From Lysobacter solisilvae (GTDB lineage Bacteria > Pseudomonadota > Gammaproteobacteria > Xanthomonadales > Xanthomonadaceae): a stretch of 64,000 nucleotides of DNA. Of this stretch, positions 25,858 to 35,696 are shown piece after piece. Every line of letters starts with the position of its first letter. Position 1 is the stretch's first letter. The notes below the pieces were generated by a model, which saw only the letters and a program-made list of their open reading frames with translations, was not told the origin of the DNA and searched no databases. Location: NCBI RefSeq assembly GCF_016613535.2, contig NZ_CP071518.1:1550001-1614000 (forward strand). The letters run 5' to 3'. A program made the translations under genes and the position numbers.

Positions 25858-27156
25858 ATGAAATCGAACGGCTACCAATCTGGTTTCGGCAACGAATTCG
25901 CCACGGAGGCGGTCGCCGGCGCGTTGCCGGTCGGGCGCAACTCGCCGCAGCGCGTCGCGCACGGGCTGTACGCCGAGCAGCTGTCGGGCACCGCGTTCAC
26001 CGCACCGCGCGCCGAGAACCGGCGCAGCTGGCTGTACCGCATTCGACCGGCGGCGATGCACGGGGCGTTCGAGCCCTTCGCGCAACCGGCCTTCCACAAC
26101 GACTTCGACGGCGGGCCGGTCTCGCCGGACCAGCTGCGCTGGAGTCCGCTGCCGCTGCCGGCGCAGCCCACCGACTTCGTCGACGGGCTCTACACCATGG
26201 CCGGCAACGGCTCGGCCGCGGGCCAGCATGGCGTGGGCATCCACCTGTATGCGGCCAATGCCCCGATGCAGGGGCGCTTCTTCTATGACGCCGATGGCGA
26301 GCTGCTGATCGTCCCGCAGCAGGGCCGACTGCATATCGCGACCGAACTGGGCGTGCTGGACGTGGAGCCGCAGGAGATCGCGGTGATCCCGCGCGGCGTG
26401 CGCTTCCGGGTCGAACTGCCCGACGGCGCCGCGCGCGGCTATGTCTGCGAGAACTTCGGCGCGCTGCTGCGCCTGCCCGACCTGGGTCCCATCGGCAGCA
26501 ACGGCCTGGCCAATCCGCGCGACTTCCTCACCCCGCACGCCGCCTTCGAGGACAGCGAAGGGGAGTTCGAGCTGATCGCCAAGTTCCAGGGCCACCTGTG
26601 GCGCGCGCCGATCGGCCACTCGCCGCTGGACGTCGTCGCCTGGCACGGCAACTACGCGCCCTACAAGTACGACCTGCGCCGCTTCAACACGATCGGCTCG
26701 ATCAGTTACGACCACCCCGATCCTTCGATCTTCCTGGTGCTGCATTCGGCCAGCGACACGCCCGGCACCAGCAACATGGATTTCGTGATCTTCCCGCCGC
26801 GCTGGCTGGTGGCGCAGGACACGTTCCGTCCGCCGTGGTTCCACCGCAACATCGCCAGCGAGTTCATGGGCCTGGTGCACGGTGCGTACGACGCCAAGGC
26901 CGAAGGCTTCGCGCCGGGTGGCTGCTCGCTGCACAACTCGATGACCGGGCACGGCCCGGACGCGGCCACGTTCGACAAGGCCAGTGCCGCGGACCTGTCC
27001 AGGCCGGACGTGATCGGCGACACGATGGCCTTCATGTTCGAGACGCGCGCGGTGATCCGTCCGACCCGGCAAGCCATCGACGCCGCCCATCGGCAGCGCG
27101 ACTACCAGGCTTGCTGGGCCGGCCTGCGCAAGCAGTTCCGCGCCGCGGACGCGTAG
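25858..27156 (+). CDS. hmgA: homogentisate 1,2-dioxygenase
   Basis: This 432-aa non-heme iron enzyme cleaves homogentisate to maleylacetoacetate, the step after HPPD. Family hallmarks include [13 protein letters not shown] at the N-terminus, [15 protein letters not shown], and the metal-binding region [18 protein letters not shown] with His, Glu and His ligands. [15 protein letters not shown] and the C-terminal FMFETRAV are also present. The start [11 protein letters not shown] is conserved. It lies 92 bp after hppD with a palindrome in the gap; no strong Shine-Dalgarno sequence is seen before the ATG. Fumarylacetoacetase and maleylacetoacetate isomerase genes are not in the window. Confidence 0.95.
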   Translation: MKSNGYQSGFGNEFATEAVAGALPVGRNSPQRVAHGLYAEQLSGTAFTAPRAENRRSWLYRIRPAAMHGAFEPFAQPAFHNDFDGGPVSPDQLRWSPLPLPAQPTDFVDGLYTMAGNGSAAGQHGVGIHLYAANAPMQGRFFYDADGELLIVPQQGRLHIATELGVLDVEPQEIAVIPRGVRFRVELPDGAARGYVCENFGALLRLPDLGPIGSNGLANPRDFLTPHAAFEDSEGEFELIAKFQGHLWRAPIGHSPLDVVAWHGNYAPYKYDLRRFNTIGSISYDHPDPSIFLVLHSASDTPGTSNMDFVIFPPRWLVAQDTFRPPWFHRNIASEFMGLVHGAYDAKAEGFAPGGCSLHNSMTGHGPDAATFDKASAADLSRPDVIGDTMAFMFETRAVIRPTRQAIDAAHRQRDYQACWAGLRKQFRAADA

Positions 27157-27227
27157 GCTCGCGACAGGGTTTCGCGCGGCCTGCACGCCGCGTGGATAGG
27201 CTGCGGACTCCGATCCTGGAGTCCGCG

Positions 27228-27881
27228 ATGCTGCCTTCCGCCATTCCACGCCTCGCCCCGCTCGCCGCGTTCGTCCTGGTGATGGCCGCCTGCAATGGCG
27301 CCGGCACCCCGCCCGCGACCGACGCCACGACACCGGTCGCCGAAACCACCCCGTCCGCCGAGCCTGCGCCCGCGCCGTCCACCGGGACGCCGCCGCCGGC
27401 CGAACCGGTACCGCCGCCGGCCTCCGAACCTCCCGCCTCCGATCAGCTGGCCCGCTTCGACGGCTACGGCGACATGCGTTTCGGCATGAGCGCGCAGGAC
27501 GCCCGCAAGGCCTGGGACGGGGAACTGGGTGGACCCACCAGCGGCTCGCACTGCTACTACGTCAATCCGGTTTCCAATCCGGAACAGGCCTACTTCGCCC
27601 TGATGATGGACGGCGGAAAATTCGTCCGCTACGACGTCGGCAACGATCGCGAAGTCGCCCCGGGCGGCGGCAAGCGCGGGATGACGCAGGCCCGGATCGC
27701 GGAGCTTTACGGCGACCGCGTCGAGGTCACGCCGCACAAGTATTCCGACGGCAAGTACCTGCGCATCAAGGACACCGCCGGCAACGGCGTGCTGGTGTTC
27801 GAGACCGACGGAGCGGGCAAGGTGACCGAATGGCACGTCGGCGTGCCGCCGCAGGTCGACTACGTCGAAGGCTGCAGCTGA
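27228..27881 (+). CDS. putative lipoprotein with Pro/Thr-rich linker, 217 aa
   Basis: The signal region LAAFVLVMAAC provides a lipobox, and the ATG at 27228 has a GGAG a few bases upstream. A low-complexity Thr/Pro/Ala/Glu linker of about 50 residues follows, typical of lipoproteins that project from a membrane. A globular domain then begins at FDGYGDMRFGMSAQDARKAW. The FGxxRFGMTxxEVxxAW-like opening and the remainder (RIAELYGDRVEVTPHKYSDG) resemble small periplasmic domains found in many Gram-negative hypothetical proteins. No enzymatic motif is seen. Confidence 0.75.
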   Translation: MLPSAIPRLAPLAAFVLVMAACNGAGTPPATDATTPVAETTPSAEPAPAPSTGTPPPAEPVPPPASEPPASDQLARFDGYGDMRFGMSAQDARKAWDGELGGPTSGSHCYYVNPVSNPEQAYFALMMDGGKFVRYDVGNDREVAPGGGKRGMTQARIAELYGDRVEVTPHKYSDGKYLRIKDTAGNGVLVFETDGAGKVTEWHVGVPPQVDYVEGCS

Positions 27882-28004
27882 CCTGACGTGTCGCCGGGCA
27901 TCGCCGGTCCCGGGCCGGCGCCGCCGGACCGGCCCGGCGGCCACCCGCGACGGCAGTCCACGTTGAAACGGTAAGATCGATCCACCCTATCGGAGGCGAC
28001 CACG

Positions 28005-29036
28005 ATGATCCTGGCAGTCGGCTTGTTCGCGCTGGGCCTGGTGCTGCTCGCACTGGGCGGCGATTCGATCGTCAAGGGCGCTTCGGGCCTGTCCAGGAAG
28101 CTGGGCCTGTCGCCCTTCACCACGGGGCTGGTGCTGGTGGCCTTCGCCACCTCGCTGCCGGAGCTGGCGGTCAACCTCACCGCCGCCCTGCATGGCCAGG
28201 GCGAGCTGGCGCTGGGCAACGCGGTGGGCAGCAACACGGCCAACGTCGGGCTCACCCTGGGCGCGGCCGCGCTGGCCGCGCCGCTGGTGATGCGCTGGCA
28301 GACGCTCAACCGCCTGCTGTGGATCCTCGTGCTGGGCACCGTGGCGGTGCTGGTGCTGGGCGCCGATGGCAGGCTCTCGCAGGTCGAGGGGCTGGCGATG
28401 CTGCTGGCCTTCGTCGGCGTCTTCTTCTATGCGCTGATGCGCAGCCGCGGCGAGTCGCGGGAACTGCGCGAGGACATCGCCCGGTTCGCGGAAACCAGCA
28501 CGCTGCCGATGCAGAACGTCATCCGTTTCGTCCTCGGCGCGCTCCTGCTGTGGATCGGCTCGCTGCTGATCGTCGGCGGGCCCGGCGTGCACCTGTTCGG
28601 CCTGGATCTGTCGGATGTCGGCGCCTCGCACATCGGCCAGGGCATGGGCCTGTCGCCGGTCCTCACCGGCCTGATCCCCGTCGCGATCGGCACCGCGTTG
28701 CCGGAAGTCGCCGCCGCCATCGCCGCCGCCCGCCGCGGGCAGGGCGACATGGTGATGGGCCACGTGCTGGGCGCCAGTGTGTTCAACATCCTGGTGGTGA
28801 TCGGCGGCATGGCGGCGTTCGGCTCGATCGACCTGCCGATGACCCAGATGAGCCTGAAGCCCCTGGTGAGCAGCTTCTCGCTGCCACTGGGTTACGAGCT
28901 GCTGGCCGCGCTGGCGTTCGCGCTGATGCTGTACCCGGTGCTGCGCGGCGACATGCGCGTCAACCGCACCGAAGGCGGCCTGCTGCTGCTCGCCTACGCC
29001 CTCTACGTCGCCGTGGAACTGTTCGCCAGCCGTTAG
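28005..29036 (+). CDS. calcium/sodium antiporter (CaCA family, YrbG-like)
   Basis: This 343-aa inner-membrane protein shows the two inverted CaCA alpha-repeats. Repeat 1 has LVLVAFATSLPELAVN with GNAVGSNTANVGL; repeat 2 has GLIPVAIGTALPEVAAAI with GHVLGASVFNIL. The GT/ATSLPE and GxxxGSNxxN motifs form the ion-binding centre. The start is supported by GGAGG seven bases upstream. It is followed 11 bp later by nhaA, giving a small cation-exchange operon with the epimerase gene. The actual substrate (calcium or another cation) is inferred from family. Confidence 0.9.
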   Translation: MILAVGLFALGLVLLALGGDSIVKGASGLSRKLGLSPFTTGLVLVAFATSLPELAVNLTAALHGQGELALGNAVGSNTANVGLTLGAAALAAPLVMRWQTLNRLLWILVLGTVAVLVLGADGRLSQVEGLAMLLAFVGVFFYALMRSRGESRELREDIARFAETSTLPMQNVIRFVLGALLLWIGSLLIVGGPGVHLFGLDLSDVGASHIGQGMGLSPVLTGLIPVAIGTALPEVAAAIAAARRGQGDMVMGHVLGASVFNILVVIGGMAAFGSIDLPMTQMSLKPLVSSFSLPLGYELLAALAFALMLYPVLRGDMRVNRTEGGLLLLAYALYVAVELFASR

Positions 29037-29047
29037 ACTCGCTCCCC

Positions 29048-30337
29048 ATGAGCGAGCCACCCCACGCGCCGCACGGCGCGGTCTTCCACCTGCCGCGCGC
29101 CCTGCGCTCGCTGGTGGAATTCTTCCGCCTGGAGGCGGCGGGCGGGATCACGCTGATCGCCGCCGCCGCCCTGGCGCTGGCGATCGCCAACTCGCCGTGG
29201 GTGCACCAGTACGCCGCGGTGCGCGACATGACGATCCAGCTGGGCACGGGCGAGGTCAGACTGGCCAAGCCGCTGCTGCTGTGGGTGAACGATGGCCTGA
29301 TGGCGATCTTCTTCCTGCTGGTGGCGCTGGAGATCAAGCGCGAAACCCTCAGCGGCCAGCTGGCCGGCCGCGAACGACTGATCCTGCCCCTGGTCTGCGC
29401 CTGCGCCGGCGTCGCGGTGCCGGCGCTGTTCTTCATTGCGTTGAACCACGACGACCCGGGCGCGATGCGTGGCTGGGCGGTGCCCACCGCCACGGACATC
29501 GCCTTCGCGCTGGGCGTGCTGGCGCTGCTGGGGCCGCGCGTGCCGGTGGGCATGAAACTGCTGCTGTCGACGATCGCGGTGGTCGACGACCTGATCGCCA
29601 TCGTGATCATCGCGCTCTTCTACTCGCATGGCCTGTCGCTGCCGGCGGTGGGCCTGGCGGCCGCCGTGCTGGCGGCGATGGCGCTGCTCAACCGCCGCCG
29701 CGTCCTGGCGCTGTGGCCTTACCTGCTGCTGGGCCTCGTGCTGTGGGTGTGCGTGCTCAAGTCGGGGGTGCACGCCACCTTGGCCGGCGTCGCCACCGGG
29801 CTGATGATTCCGCACGTCGATCCACGCAACGCCATTTCCGACGAGGTCGAGCACTCGCCGCTGGAAACCCTCGAGCACGCCCTCCACCCCTGGGTGGCCT
29901 TCGCGATCCTGCCGGTGTTCGCCTTCCTCAATGCCGGCCTTCCGCTGGGCGGGTTGCGCGCCGAGGATGCGCTGGCGATGCTGCCGCTGGGCATCGCCCT
30001 GGGCCTGGTACTGGGCAAGCCGATCGGCATCGTGGGCGCCGCGTGGGCGATGCGCGCGCTGGGCTGGGCGCGGTTCCCGGCCGGCATGGACGGGCGCGCA
30101 ATGCTGGGACTGGGGATGCTGTGCGGCATCGGTTTCACGATGAGTCTGTTCATCGCCTCGCTCGCCTATGCCGAACGCTGGCGCTACGACGAGTCGGTGC
30201 TGGGCGTGCTGGGCGCCTCGCTGATCGCGGCGGTCCTGGGTGGCCTGTGGCTGCGGGCGGTCCTGCCGCCGCGCGTGCCCGCCCCTGCGGCCGAAGAACG
30301 GACTTCCGCCATTCCTGACGGCCCGGAGCGCGAATGA
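29048..30337 (+). CDS. nhaA: Na+/H+ antiporter NhaA
   Basis: This 429-aa inner-membrane protein exports sodium in exchange for protons, supporting pH and salt tolerance. The signature aspartates are present: PTATDIAFALG (equivalent of Asp133) and VVDDLIAIVII (Asp163/Asp164). So are the N-terminal FFRLEAAGGITL and NDGLMAIFFLLVALEIKRE. The start at 29048 follows the CaCA stop by 11 bp. The C-terminus ends in a Pro/Glu-rich cytoplasmic tail. Its last codons overlap the start of the next gene (ATGA), showing translational coupling. Confidence 0.95.
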   Translation: MSEPPHAPHGAVFHLPRALRSLVEFFRLEAAGGITLIAAAALALAIANSPWVHQYAAVRDMTIQLGTGEVRLAKPLLLWVNDGLMAIFFLLVALEIKRETLSGQLAGRERLILPLVCACAGVAVPALFFIALNHDDPGAMRGWAVPTATDIAFALGVLALLGPRVPVGMKLLLSTIAVVDDLIAIVIIALFYSHGLSLPAVGLAAAVLAAMALLNRRRVLALWPYLLLGLVLWVCVLKSGVHATLAGVATGLMIPHVDPRNAISDEVEHSPLETLEHALHPWVAFAILPVFAFLNAGLPLGGLRAEDALAMLPLGIALGLVLGKPIGIVGAAWAMRALGWARFPAGMDGRAMLGLGMLCGIGFTMSLFIASLAYAERWRYDESVLGVLGASLIAAVLGGLWLRAVLPPRVPAPAAEERTSAIPDGPERE

Positions 30338-31218
30338 AGCACGCACTGGTTTTCGGCGGCAGTGGCCAGATCGGCCGGCCCCTGCTTGGACGCCTGCTGC
30401 GCGATGGCTGGCGTGTCACCGCCGTCTCGCGCCAGCCGCAGCACGAACGGCTGGGCCTGACCTGGCTGCGGGGCGACTTCGACGCGATGCCCACGCTGCC
30501 CGAACAGGTCGACGTGCTGCTCAGTTGCGGGCCGCTGGATGCCTTCGCCCGCTGGTATGGCGGCAGCCGCCTGGAATGCCCGCGCGTGGTGGCCTTCGGT
30601 TCGACCAGCATCGAGGTCAAGCGGGGTTCGGCCGACCCGCACGAACGCGACCTGGCCCAGCGCCTGCGCGAAGGCGAGGAGGGCGTGATGGCCGCCGCCG
30701 CCGCGCGCGATGCGGCGGCCACGTTGTTGCGGCCCACGCTGGTCTACGGCGCGGGCCGCGATGCCACGTTGACGCGCATTGCCCACCTGGCCAGCCAGTG
30801 GGGCCGCTTTCCGCTGCCGCGGCGCGCCTGCGGCCTGCGCCAGCCGGTCCACGTGGACGACCTGGCCAGCGCGGCGTTCTCCGCGATCGGCAGCGCGGCG
30901 TCGCATGGCCAGGCCTATGCGCTGCCCGGCGGCGAAACCCTCGCCTACCGCGACATGGTGCTGCGTGTGCTGGAAACCCTGGAGCCCGTGCCGACCCTGG
31001 TCGAGTTGCCCTCGCCCTTGTTCAACCTGGCCCTCGCCATGGCGCGCCTGACCGGACGGGGCACCGGGCTGGGCGAGGCGGCGGTCCTGCGCATGCGCAC
31101 CCACCTGGTGTTCGATCCCGCACCGGCACAGCGCGACCTGCGTTACGCGCCGCGCGGCTTCGCGCCGACGGCGCGCATGTTCGAAGCGCGCACGGACGAG
31201 GACGACGCGGCGGACTGA
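30334..31218 (+). CDS. NAD(P)-dependent epimerase/dehydratase-like (atypical SDR) protein
   Basis: This 294-aa protein opens with the Rossmann motif ALVFGGSGQIGRPLLGRL and contains RPTLVYGAGRDATL, QPVHVDDLASAAFSAI and a NmrA/extended-SDR-like C-terminal half. A classical YxxxK catalytic pair is not evident in the expected place, so it may be a non-catalytic or atypical member. The ATG overlaps the nhaA stop by four bases. The tight coupling to two cation antiporters does not by itself suggest a pathway. Confidence 0.8.
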   Translation: MKHALVFGGSGQIGRPLLGRLLRDGWRVTAVSRQPQHERLGLTWLRGDFDAMPTLPEQVDVLLSCGPLDAFARWYGGSRLECPRVVAFGSTSIEVKRGSADPHERDLAQRLREGEEGVMAAAAARDAAATLLRPTLVYGAGRDATLTRIAHLASQWGRFPLPRRACGLRQPVHVDDLASAAFSAIGSAASHGQAYALPGGETLAYRDMVLRVLETLEPVPTLVELPSPLFNLALAMARLTGRGTGLGEAAVLRMRTHLVFDPAPAQRDLRYAPRGFAPTARMFEARTDEDDAAD

Positions 31219-31275
31219 GCCGCGATGCGGGGCAGTGCGCTTGCGCTCAGGGATCTCTGCTCAAGGAGCTTCTAC

Positions 31276-32163
31276 TTAGGGTGTTTCCGCCGCCGGCACG
31301 GACCGCGACTTGGCGATCCCGCGCAGCGCGATGATCAGCACGCCGCCCAGCACCATCGCGCCGCCGATCCACAGCCGCGGGCCGGGCCGATCGCCCCAGA
31401 ACGCGATGCCCAGCGACACCGCCAGCACCGGTACCAGCAGCAGCCACGGCGTGACCTGCGCGACCGGGTGGCGCTGCACCAGCAGGTAGTACAGGCCGTG
31501 GCCGAACAGCGAGGACACGAAGGCGGCGTACAACGCGCCGCCCCAGGCCACCGCGCTGGCCGACGGCAGCTGCGCCAGGCCGCCTGGCTCGAGCACGACG
31601 CTGATCGCCAGCAGCGGCAGCACGCTGAACACCGCGGTCCAGCCCTGCTGGCTGAAGACATCCAGCCCCCTGAGCGGTTTCATCAGGACCGTGCCCAGGG
31701 CGAGGAACGCGGCCGAAATCACCATCAGCACCAGCGACAGCGGCCGGTCCAGCACCAGCGGATCGAAGCCCAGCACCAGTACGCCGGCGAAGCTGACGCC
31801 GATGGCCAGCCCCGTGCGCCAGGCGAAGCGTTCGCCCAGCACCCACCAGGCCAGCAGCGTGGTCATCGGCACGTAGCTCTGCATGACGATTGCCGGCGAG
31901 GACAGGTCGCCGGCGAGCTTGAGCGCGGTGAAACTCAGCCCGAAGTGCAGCACGCCGATGCACAGCGCCACCGCGATCAGGCGCGGCCACTGCCCGGGTG
32001 CGGGCCGCTTGAGCATGAAGGACAGCGGCAAGGCGAGCAGCGCGAAACGCAGCGCGGTGAACAGGAACGGCGGGATCTCGCGCAACGCCAGCGCCGATGT
32101 CAGGAAGTTGATCGACCAGGCCAGGCAGATCAGCAGGATGAGGCCGACGTCGCGTGCAGGCAT
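31276..32163 (-). CDS. EamA/DMT family permease
   Basis: This 295-aa inner-membrane protein has about ten hydrophobic helices arranged as two EamA repeats (first half from LILLICLAWSINFLTSALAL, second from GWTAVFSVLPLLAISVVLE). The start MPARDVGLILLI and the motif FTALRFALLALPL fit RhaT/YdcZ-like exporters of amino acids or metabolites. Substrate is unknown. It is convergent with the SDR gene, with only 57 bp between stops. Confidence 0.88.
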   Translation of the reverse strand: MPARDVGLILLICLAWSINFLTSALALREIPPFLFTALRFALLALPLSFMLKRPAPGQWPRLIAVALCIGVLHFGLSFTALKLAGDLSSPAIVMQSYVPMTTLLAWWVLGERFAWRTGLAIGVSFAGVLVLGFDPLVLDRPLSLVLMVISAAFLALGTVLMKPLRGLDVFSQQGWTAVFSVLPLLAISVVLEPGGLAQLPSASAVAWGGALYAAFVSSLFGHGLYYLLVQRHPVAQVTPWLLLVPVLAVSLGIAFWGDRPGPRLWIGGAMVLGGVLIIALRGIAKSRSVPAAETP

Positions 32164-32278
32164 GGGGACCAGAGTGAGTAGGGGCGTGCGCGTGAGCGAG
32201 GGCGACGGGCCGTGGCCGTCGCGCGGGAAAGTCGGTGGGAACGCAGCCGCGGTCGTGTTGCGCGGCGGCCGCGCGACG

Positions 32279-32770
32279 TCAGTAGGCCCAGCCCAGCTTG
32301 CGGAACAGCTTGGCCAGCACCCACGCCGGGCCGATCAGCAGATAGGTCAGGTCGGTCAGGAAACTGGGCTTGCGGCCTTCGATCTTGTGGCCGACGAACT
32401 GGCCGATCCAGGCCACCACGAATACGCCGATCGCCGTGTACAGCAATCCGGTCGCGCCGAGCGTGTCGTACAGGTACTTGGTGAACCAGCCCAGCAGCAC
32501 GAACGCCGCGAGCATGCCGAAGCCCAGCGGCTTGGATGCCCGGTAATAGAACATCCAGGCGCCGAACATCGCCAGGCCGGCCCACAGGCCGGGCCGGAAC
32601 CAGCTGCCCGGCGAGGGGATGCACCACAGCAGCGCGATGACGCTCCACAGGATCGCCGGCACGCAGATCACGTGGATCAGCTGGTTGGTGGGGTTGCGAT
32701 GGTCGCCCGAATAGCTGGCGAACCAGCGGTCGATCGGGCGTTCGATCGGGCGGTCGGCGGTGGCGTTCAT
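32279..32770 (-). CDS. Mpo1-like (DUF962) membrane protein
   Basis: This 163-aa protein has an N-terminal RWFASYSGDHRNPTNQLIHV, typical of the family (YxxxHxNxxNxxxHxxGIP), with several membrane helices. It ends in GHKIEGRKPSFLTDLTYLLI followed by GPAWVLAKLF. Yeast Mpo1 is a dioxygenase that shortens 2-hydroxy fatty acids in the phytosphingosine pathway, and the conserved His residues are the presumed iron ligands. The bacterial role is not established. An ATG at 32770 is used; the longer open frame to 32986 adds low-complexity sequence. Confidence 0.82.
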   Translation of the reverse strand: MNATADRPIERPIDRWFASYSGDHRNPTNQLIHVICVPAILWSVIALLWCIPSPGSWFRPGLWAGLAMFGAWMFYYRASKPLGFGMLAAFVLLGWFTKYLYDTLGATGLLYTAIGVFVVAWIGQFVGHKIEGRKPSFLTDLTYLLIGPAWVLAKLFRKLGWAY

Positions 32771-33014
32771 TGCGGGTTCCCAGGGAGCGCTGGGGGGACT
32801 GTACGCCATGGAAGGGAGCGGTGGCGCGGGACTGAAAAGCCCGGCATCAGCGGGCGGACGGGGATAGGCGACACCCGTTCCGGTGGGTGACGCACCGGGG
32901 CCGTCACTGCCGACCCCAGACCAGCGCAGGGCCGGGCAGTGGCCCGTCGGCCGCCTGCCCGAAAACCTGCCGGAGGTGCCGCTCACCCGGCGGGCGGGCC
33001 GAGGCCCGCGCTGT

Positions 33015-33956
33015 TCAATCGACGCGGATGCCCGCCAGCTTCTCCAGCGCCTCGGCGTACTTGGCGCGCGTGCGTTCGATCACCTCGGCCGGCAGGCGCG
33101 GGCCGGGAGCGCTCTTGTTCCAGTCCAGCGTTTCCAGGTAGTCGCGGACGAACTGCTTGTCGTAGCTGGGCGGGCTGGTGCCGACCCGGTACTGGTCGGC
33201 GGGCCAGTAGCGCGAGGAGTCGGGCGTGAGCATCTCGTCCATCACGTACAGCCGGCCGTCGGCATCGGTGCCGAACTCGAACTTGGTGTCGGCCAGCAGG
33301 ATGCCGCGCTGGGCGGCGTAATCACGCGCGAAGGTGTACAGCCGCAGCGTCGCGTCGCGCACCTGCTCGGCCAGGTCGGCGCCGACCAGTTTGACCGCGG
33401 TGTCGAAATCGATGTTCTCGTCGTGGTCGCCGACCGCGGCCTTGGTCGAGGGGGTGAAGATCGGCTCGGCCAGCTGCTGGGCCTGCTGCAGGCCGTCGGG
33501 CAGGGTGATGCCGCTGATGCGGCCGGTGCGCTGGTAATCCTTCCAGCCGCTGCCGATGATGAAACCGCGCGCGATGCATTCCACCGGGACCGGCTTCAGG
33601 CGCTTGGTCACCACCGCGCGCTGGTCGTACATCGCCACGTCCACGCCGGCGGGCAGCACGCTGGCCACGTCGATGCCGGTCAGGTGGTTGGGCACGATGT
33701 GTTCGGTCTTGCCGAACCAGAAGTTGCTGATCTGGCAGAGCATCTCGCCCTTGCCGGGAATGGGGTCGGGCAGGACGACGTCGAAGGCGCTCAGGCGGTC
33801 GGTGGCGACCATCAGCAGGTAATCGCCGGACGGCGTGCCCGCCGGCAGCTGCGCGGCGGGCAGGTCGAACACGTCGCGCACCTTGCCGCGATGGCGCAGC
33901 GGCAGGCCCGGCAGGTCGGATTCGAGCAGGTAGGGGCGGTGCAAAGTCGTGGACAA
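33015..33956 (-). CDS. purC: phosphoribosylaminoimidazole-succinocarboxamide synthase
   Basis: The enzyme joins CAIR and aspartate using ATP in purine synthesis. Motifs include [14 protein letters not shown] (ATP-binding start), [48 protein letters not shown] and [13 protein letters not shown]. The length of 313 aa suits the longer eukaryote-like PurC group. The open frame continues upstream without similarity. A TTG at 33956 (then [16 protein letters not shown]) preceded by GAGGAA with proper spacing is taken as the start, a non-ATG choice that deserves checking. It is divergent from the J-domain gene. Confidence 0.9.
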   Translation of the reverse strand: MSTTLHRPYLLESDLPGLPLRHRGKVRDVFDLPAAQLPAGTPSGDYLLMVATDRLSAFDVVLPDPIPGKGEMLCQISNFWFGKTEHIVPNHLTGIDVASVLPAGVDVAMYDQRAVVTKRLKPVPVECIARGFIIGSGWKDYQRTGRISGITLPDGLQQAQQLAEPIFTPSTKAAVGDHDENIDFDTAVKLVGADLAEQVRDATLRLYTFARDYAAQRGILLADTKFEFGTDADGRLYVMDEMLTPDSSRYWPADQYRVGTSPPSYDKQFVRDYLETLDWNKSAPGPRLPAEVIERTRAKYAEALEKLAGIRVD

Positions 33957-34030
33957 CGCGGGTTCCTCGCAGGTGGCGCGGACTCCGTCGGTGGCGGCCT
34001 CGCGGGGCGCGGGCGCGCGACGGGGCCGGG

Positions 34031-34068
34031 CAGTGTACGCCGGTCCGGGTGAGGCTGCAGGTACACTG
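34031..34068. promoter_or_regulatory. mirror-image divergent promoter elements between purC and the J-domain gene
   Basis: CAGTGTAC (34031-34038) and GTACACTG (34061-34068) form an 8-bp perfect inverted repeat with a 22-bp spacer. Each arm contains TACACT, a good -10 hexamer, facing outward toward purC on the minus strand and toward the J-domain gene on the plus strand. Matching -35 elements are weak. A regulator binding the inverted repeat is an alternative reading. Confidence 0.45.
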
Positions 34069-34101
34069 GCCGCCCCGCGTCCCGAGCCCTGTTCGAGCCC
34101 C

Positions 34102-34437
34102 ATGAAACGCTGGTACGGCAAACTGCTGGGCTTCTTCGCCGGTGCCGCCCTGATGCGCGCCAACCCGCCGCTGGGCGCGCTGATCGGCCTGCTGATCGGC
34201 CATGCCTTCGACGCCGACTGGTTCCGGTTGCGCCAGCGGGACAACCCCTACGGCGTGCTCGGCCTGAGCGCCGACGCCACCGATGCGGACATCGACCAGG
34301 CCTATCGCCGCCTGATGGCCCAGTACCACCCCGATCGCCTCGCCGGCGCCGCCGTGGAACTGCGGCAGCAGGCCGAGGCGAAGGCCCGGGAGATCAACGC
34401 GGCCTACGACCGCATCAAGACACTGCGCCGGCGGTGA
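34102..34437 (+). CDS. membrane-anchored J-domain protein (DjlA-like, short)
   Basis: This 111-aa protein has a hydrophobic N-terminus ([15 protein letters not shown]...[14 protein letters not shown]), as in DjlA-type membrane co-chaperones. A C-terminal J domain follows (about 45-108), with [23 protein letters not shown] and the essential HPD motif in YHPDR. It lacks the TerB-like middle domain of full DjlA, so it is a minimal form. J domains stimulate the ATPase of DnaK. The start at 34102 is chosen because translation upstream is low-complexity. Confidence 0.82.
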   Translation: MKRWYGKLLGFFAGAALMRANPPLGALIGLLIGHAFDADWFRLRQRDNPYGVLGLSADATDADIDQAYRRLMAQYHPDRLAGAAVELRQQAEAKAREINAAYDRIKTLRRR

Positions 34438-34600
34438 TGGCGGCGGCCACCCCGGCAGGCCATCCCGCGCCGCGGCGGCCCCTGTCGGCCGTGCCGGCGG
34501 GTTCCAGTCCCTCGCAAGGCGCCCCTGGGGCGCGCGCGGGGCGGGCCCACGTCCCGGCGATGCGCTGTTCCACTGTTTCCGATTCCCCATGAGGTCGTCC

Positions 34601-35272
34601 ATGCAATCCACGGTCATCGCCCCCTCCATCCTCTCGGCCAACTTCGCGCGCCTGGGCGAGGAGGTCGACAACGTCCTAAAGGCCGGCGCGGACTGGGTGC
34701 ACTTCGACGTGATGGACAACCACTACGTGCCCAACCTCACCATCGGCCCGATGGTGTGCGAGGCGCTGCGCAAGCACGGCGTCACCGCGCCGATCGACGT
34801 GCACCTGATGGTGCAGCCGGTGGACCGGCTGGTGCCGGATTTCGCGAAGGCCGGCGCCTCGATGATCACCTTCCACCCCGAAGCCAGCGCGCACGTGCAC
34901 CGCACCGTGCAGCTCATCAAGGCCAGCGGCTGCCAGGCCGGCCTGGTGCTCAACCCGGGCACGCCGGTGGAGGTGCTGGACTACGTGCTGGAAGACCTCG
35001 ACATGGTGCTGCTGATGTCGGTCAATCCCGGCTTCGGCGGGCAGTCGTTCATTCCGTCCGCGCTGGAGAAGCTGCGTCGCGTGCGCGGCATGATCGACCG
35101 CAGTGGCAAGCCGGTCCGGCTGGAGATCGACGGTGGCGTCAAGGCCGACAACATCGCCGAAATCGCGCAGGCCGGCGCCGATACCTTCGTCGCCGGTTCG
35201 GCCATCTTCAACGCGCCGGACTATGCGGGCGTGATCAAGCGGATGAAGGATGCCGTCGCCGGGGTCCGCTGA
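34601..35272 (+). CDS. rpe: ribulose-phosphate 3-epimerase
   Basis: This 223-aa TIM-barrel enzyme interconverts ribulose 5-phosphate and xylulose 5-phosphate. Signature motifs are [57 protein letters not shown] (phosphate site) and [12 protein letters not shown]. An ATG at 34589 is also in frame, but GAGG sits correctly before 34601, giving MQSTVIAPS. In Xanthomonadaceae rpe commonly precedes trpE, and trpE indeed follows here after about 1 kb of repeats. Confidence 0.94.
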   Translation: MQSTVIAPSILSANFARLGEEVDNVLKAGADWVHFDVMDNHYVPNLTIGPMVCEALRKHGVTAPIDVHLMVQPVDRLVPDFAKAGASMITFHPEASAHVHRTVQLIKASGCQAGLVLNPGTPVEVLDYVLEDLDMVLLMSVNPGFGGQSFIPSALEKLRRVRGMIDRSGKPVRLEIDGGVKADNIAEIAQAGADTFVAGSAIFNAPDYAGVIKRMKDAVAGVR

Positions 35273-35312
35273 GCAGGACCGTCCCGTGGCGCGATGGGGA
35301 TAACTTTCCCAA

Positions 35313-35529
35313 TTTTGTGGATAAGTGCGCGGTGCCTGAGGCGCTGCAACCGCACGCCTGGGGTTCGGAGCCTCATCGACGGGCCTTCGGACGTCCGGAT
35401 GTCGGGTGGTTGAGCCTCAGCTGCCGGGTTTTGTGCCCCAAACGACCGGCTTTGCTGCGGACGGACGCGCGGGTCAGTGTCACGCGTGAGGCAGGTGAAC
35501 CCGTCGAATCCGACACTTATCCACCGCAA
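35313..35529. repeat. possible small inverted-repeat (MITE-like) element
   Basis: GTGGATAAGTG (35317-35327) and CACTTATCCAC (35512-35522) are perfect 11-bp inverted repeats 184 bp apart, extended outward by partly matching TTTT/AAAA ends. No transposase or clear target-site duplication is seen. The left arm also matches a DnaA box (TTATCCACA on the minus strand). Confidence 0.35.
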
Positions 35530-35696
35530 AAGGTCTGGACGCTCCATGCCCGAGGCTTTGATCCTCGTGCGCGGCGCTTCGTGGTCGAAGCTTCGGGCCT
35601 GGAAGGCGTGGCTCGTGCCCCGAACCGACGCGGGTGCGGCCCCGGGGCCTGTGCGTTGCCTGTCGACTCCCGCCGTTGCCTGGTCGCGCGGACAAA

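Noticed and set aside
35317..35325. DnaA box suggesting an origin of replication
   Set aside because: A single box, no AT-rich unwinding element and no dnaA, dnaN or gidA gene nearby; rpe-trpE is not an origin context.
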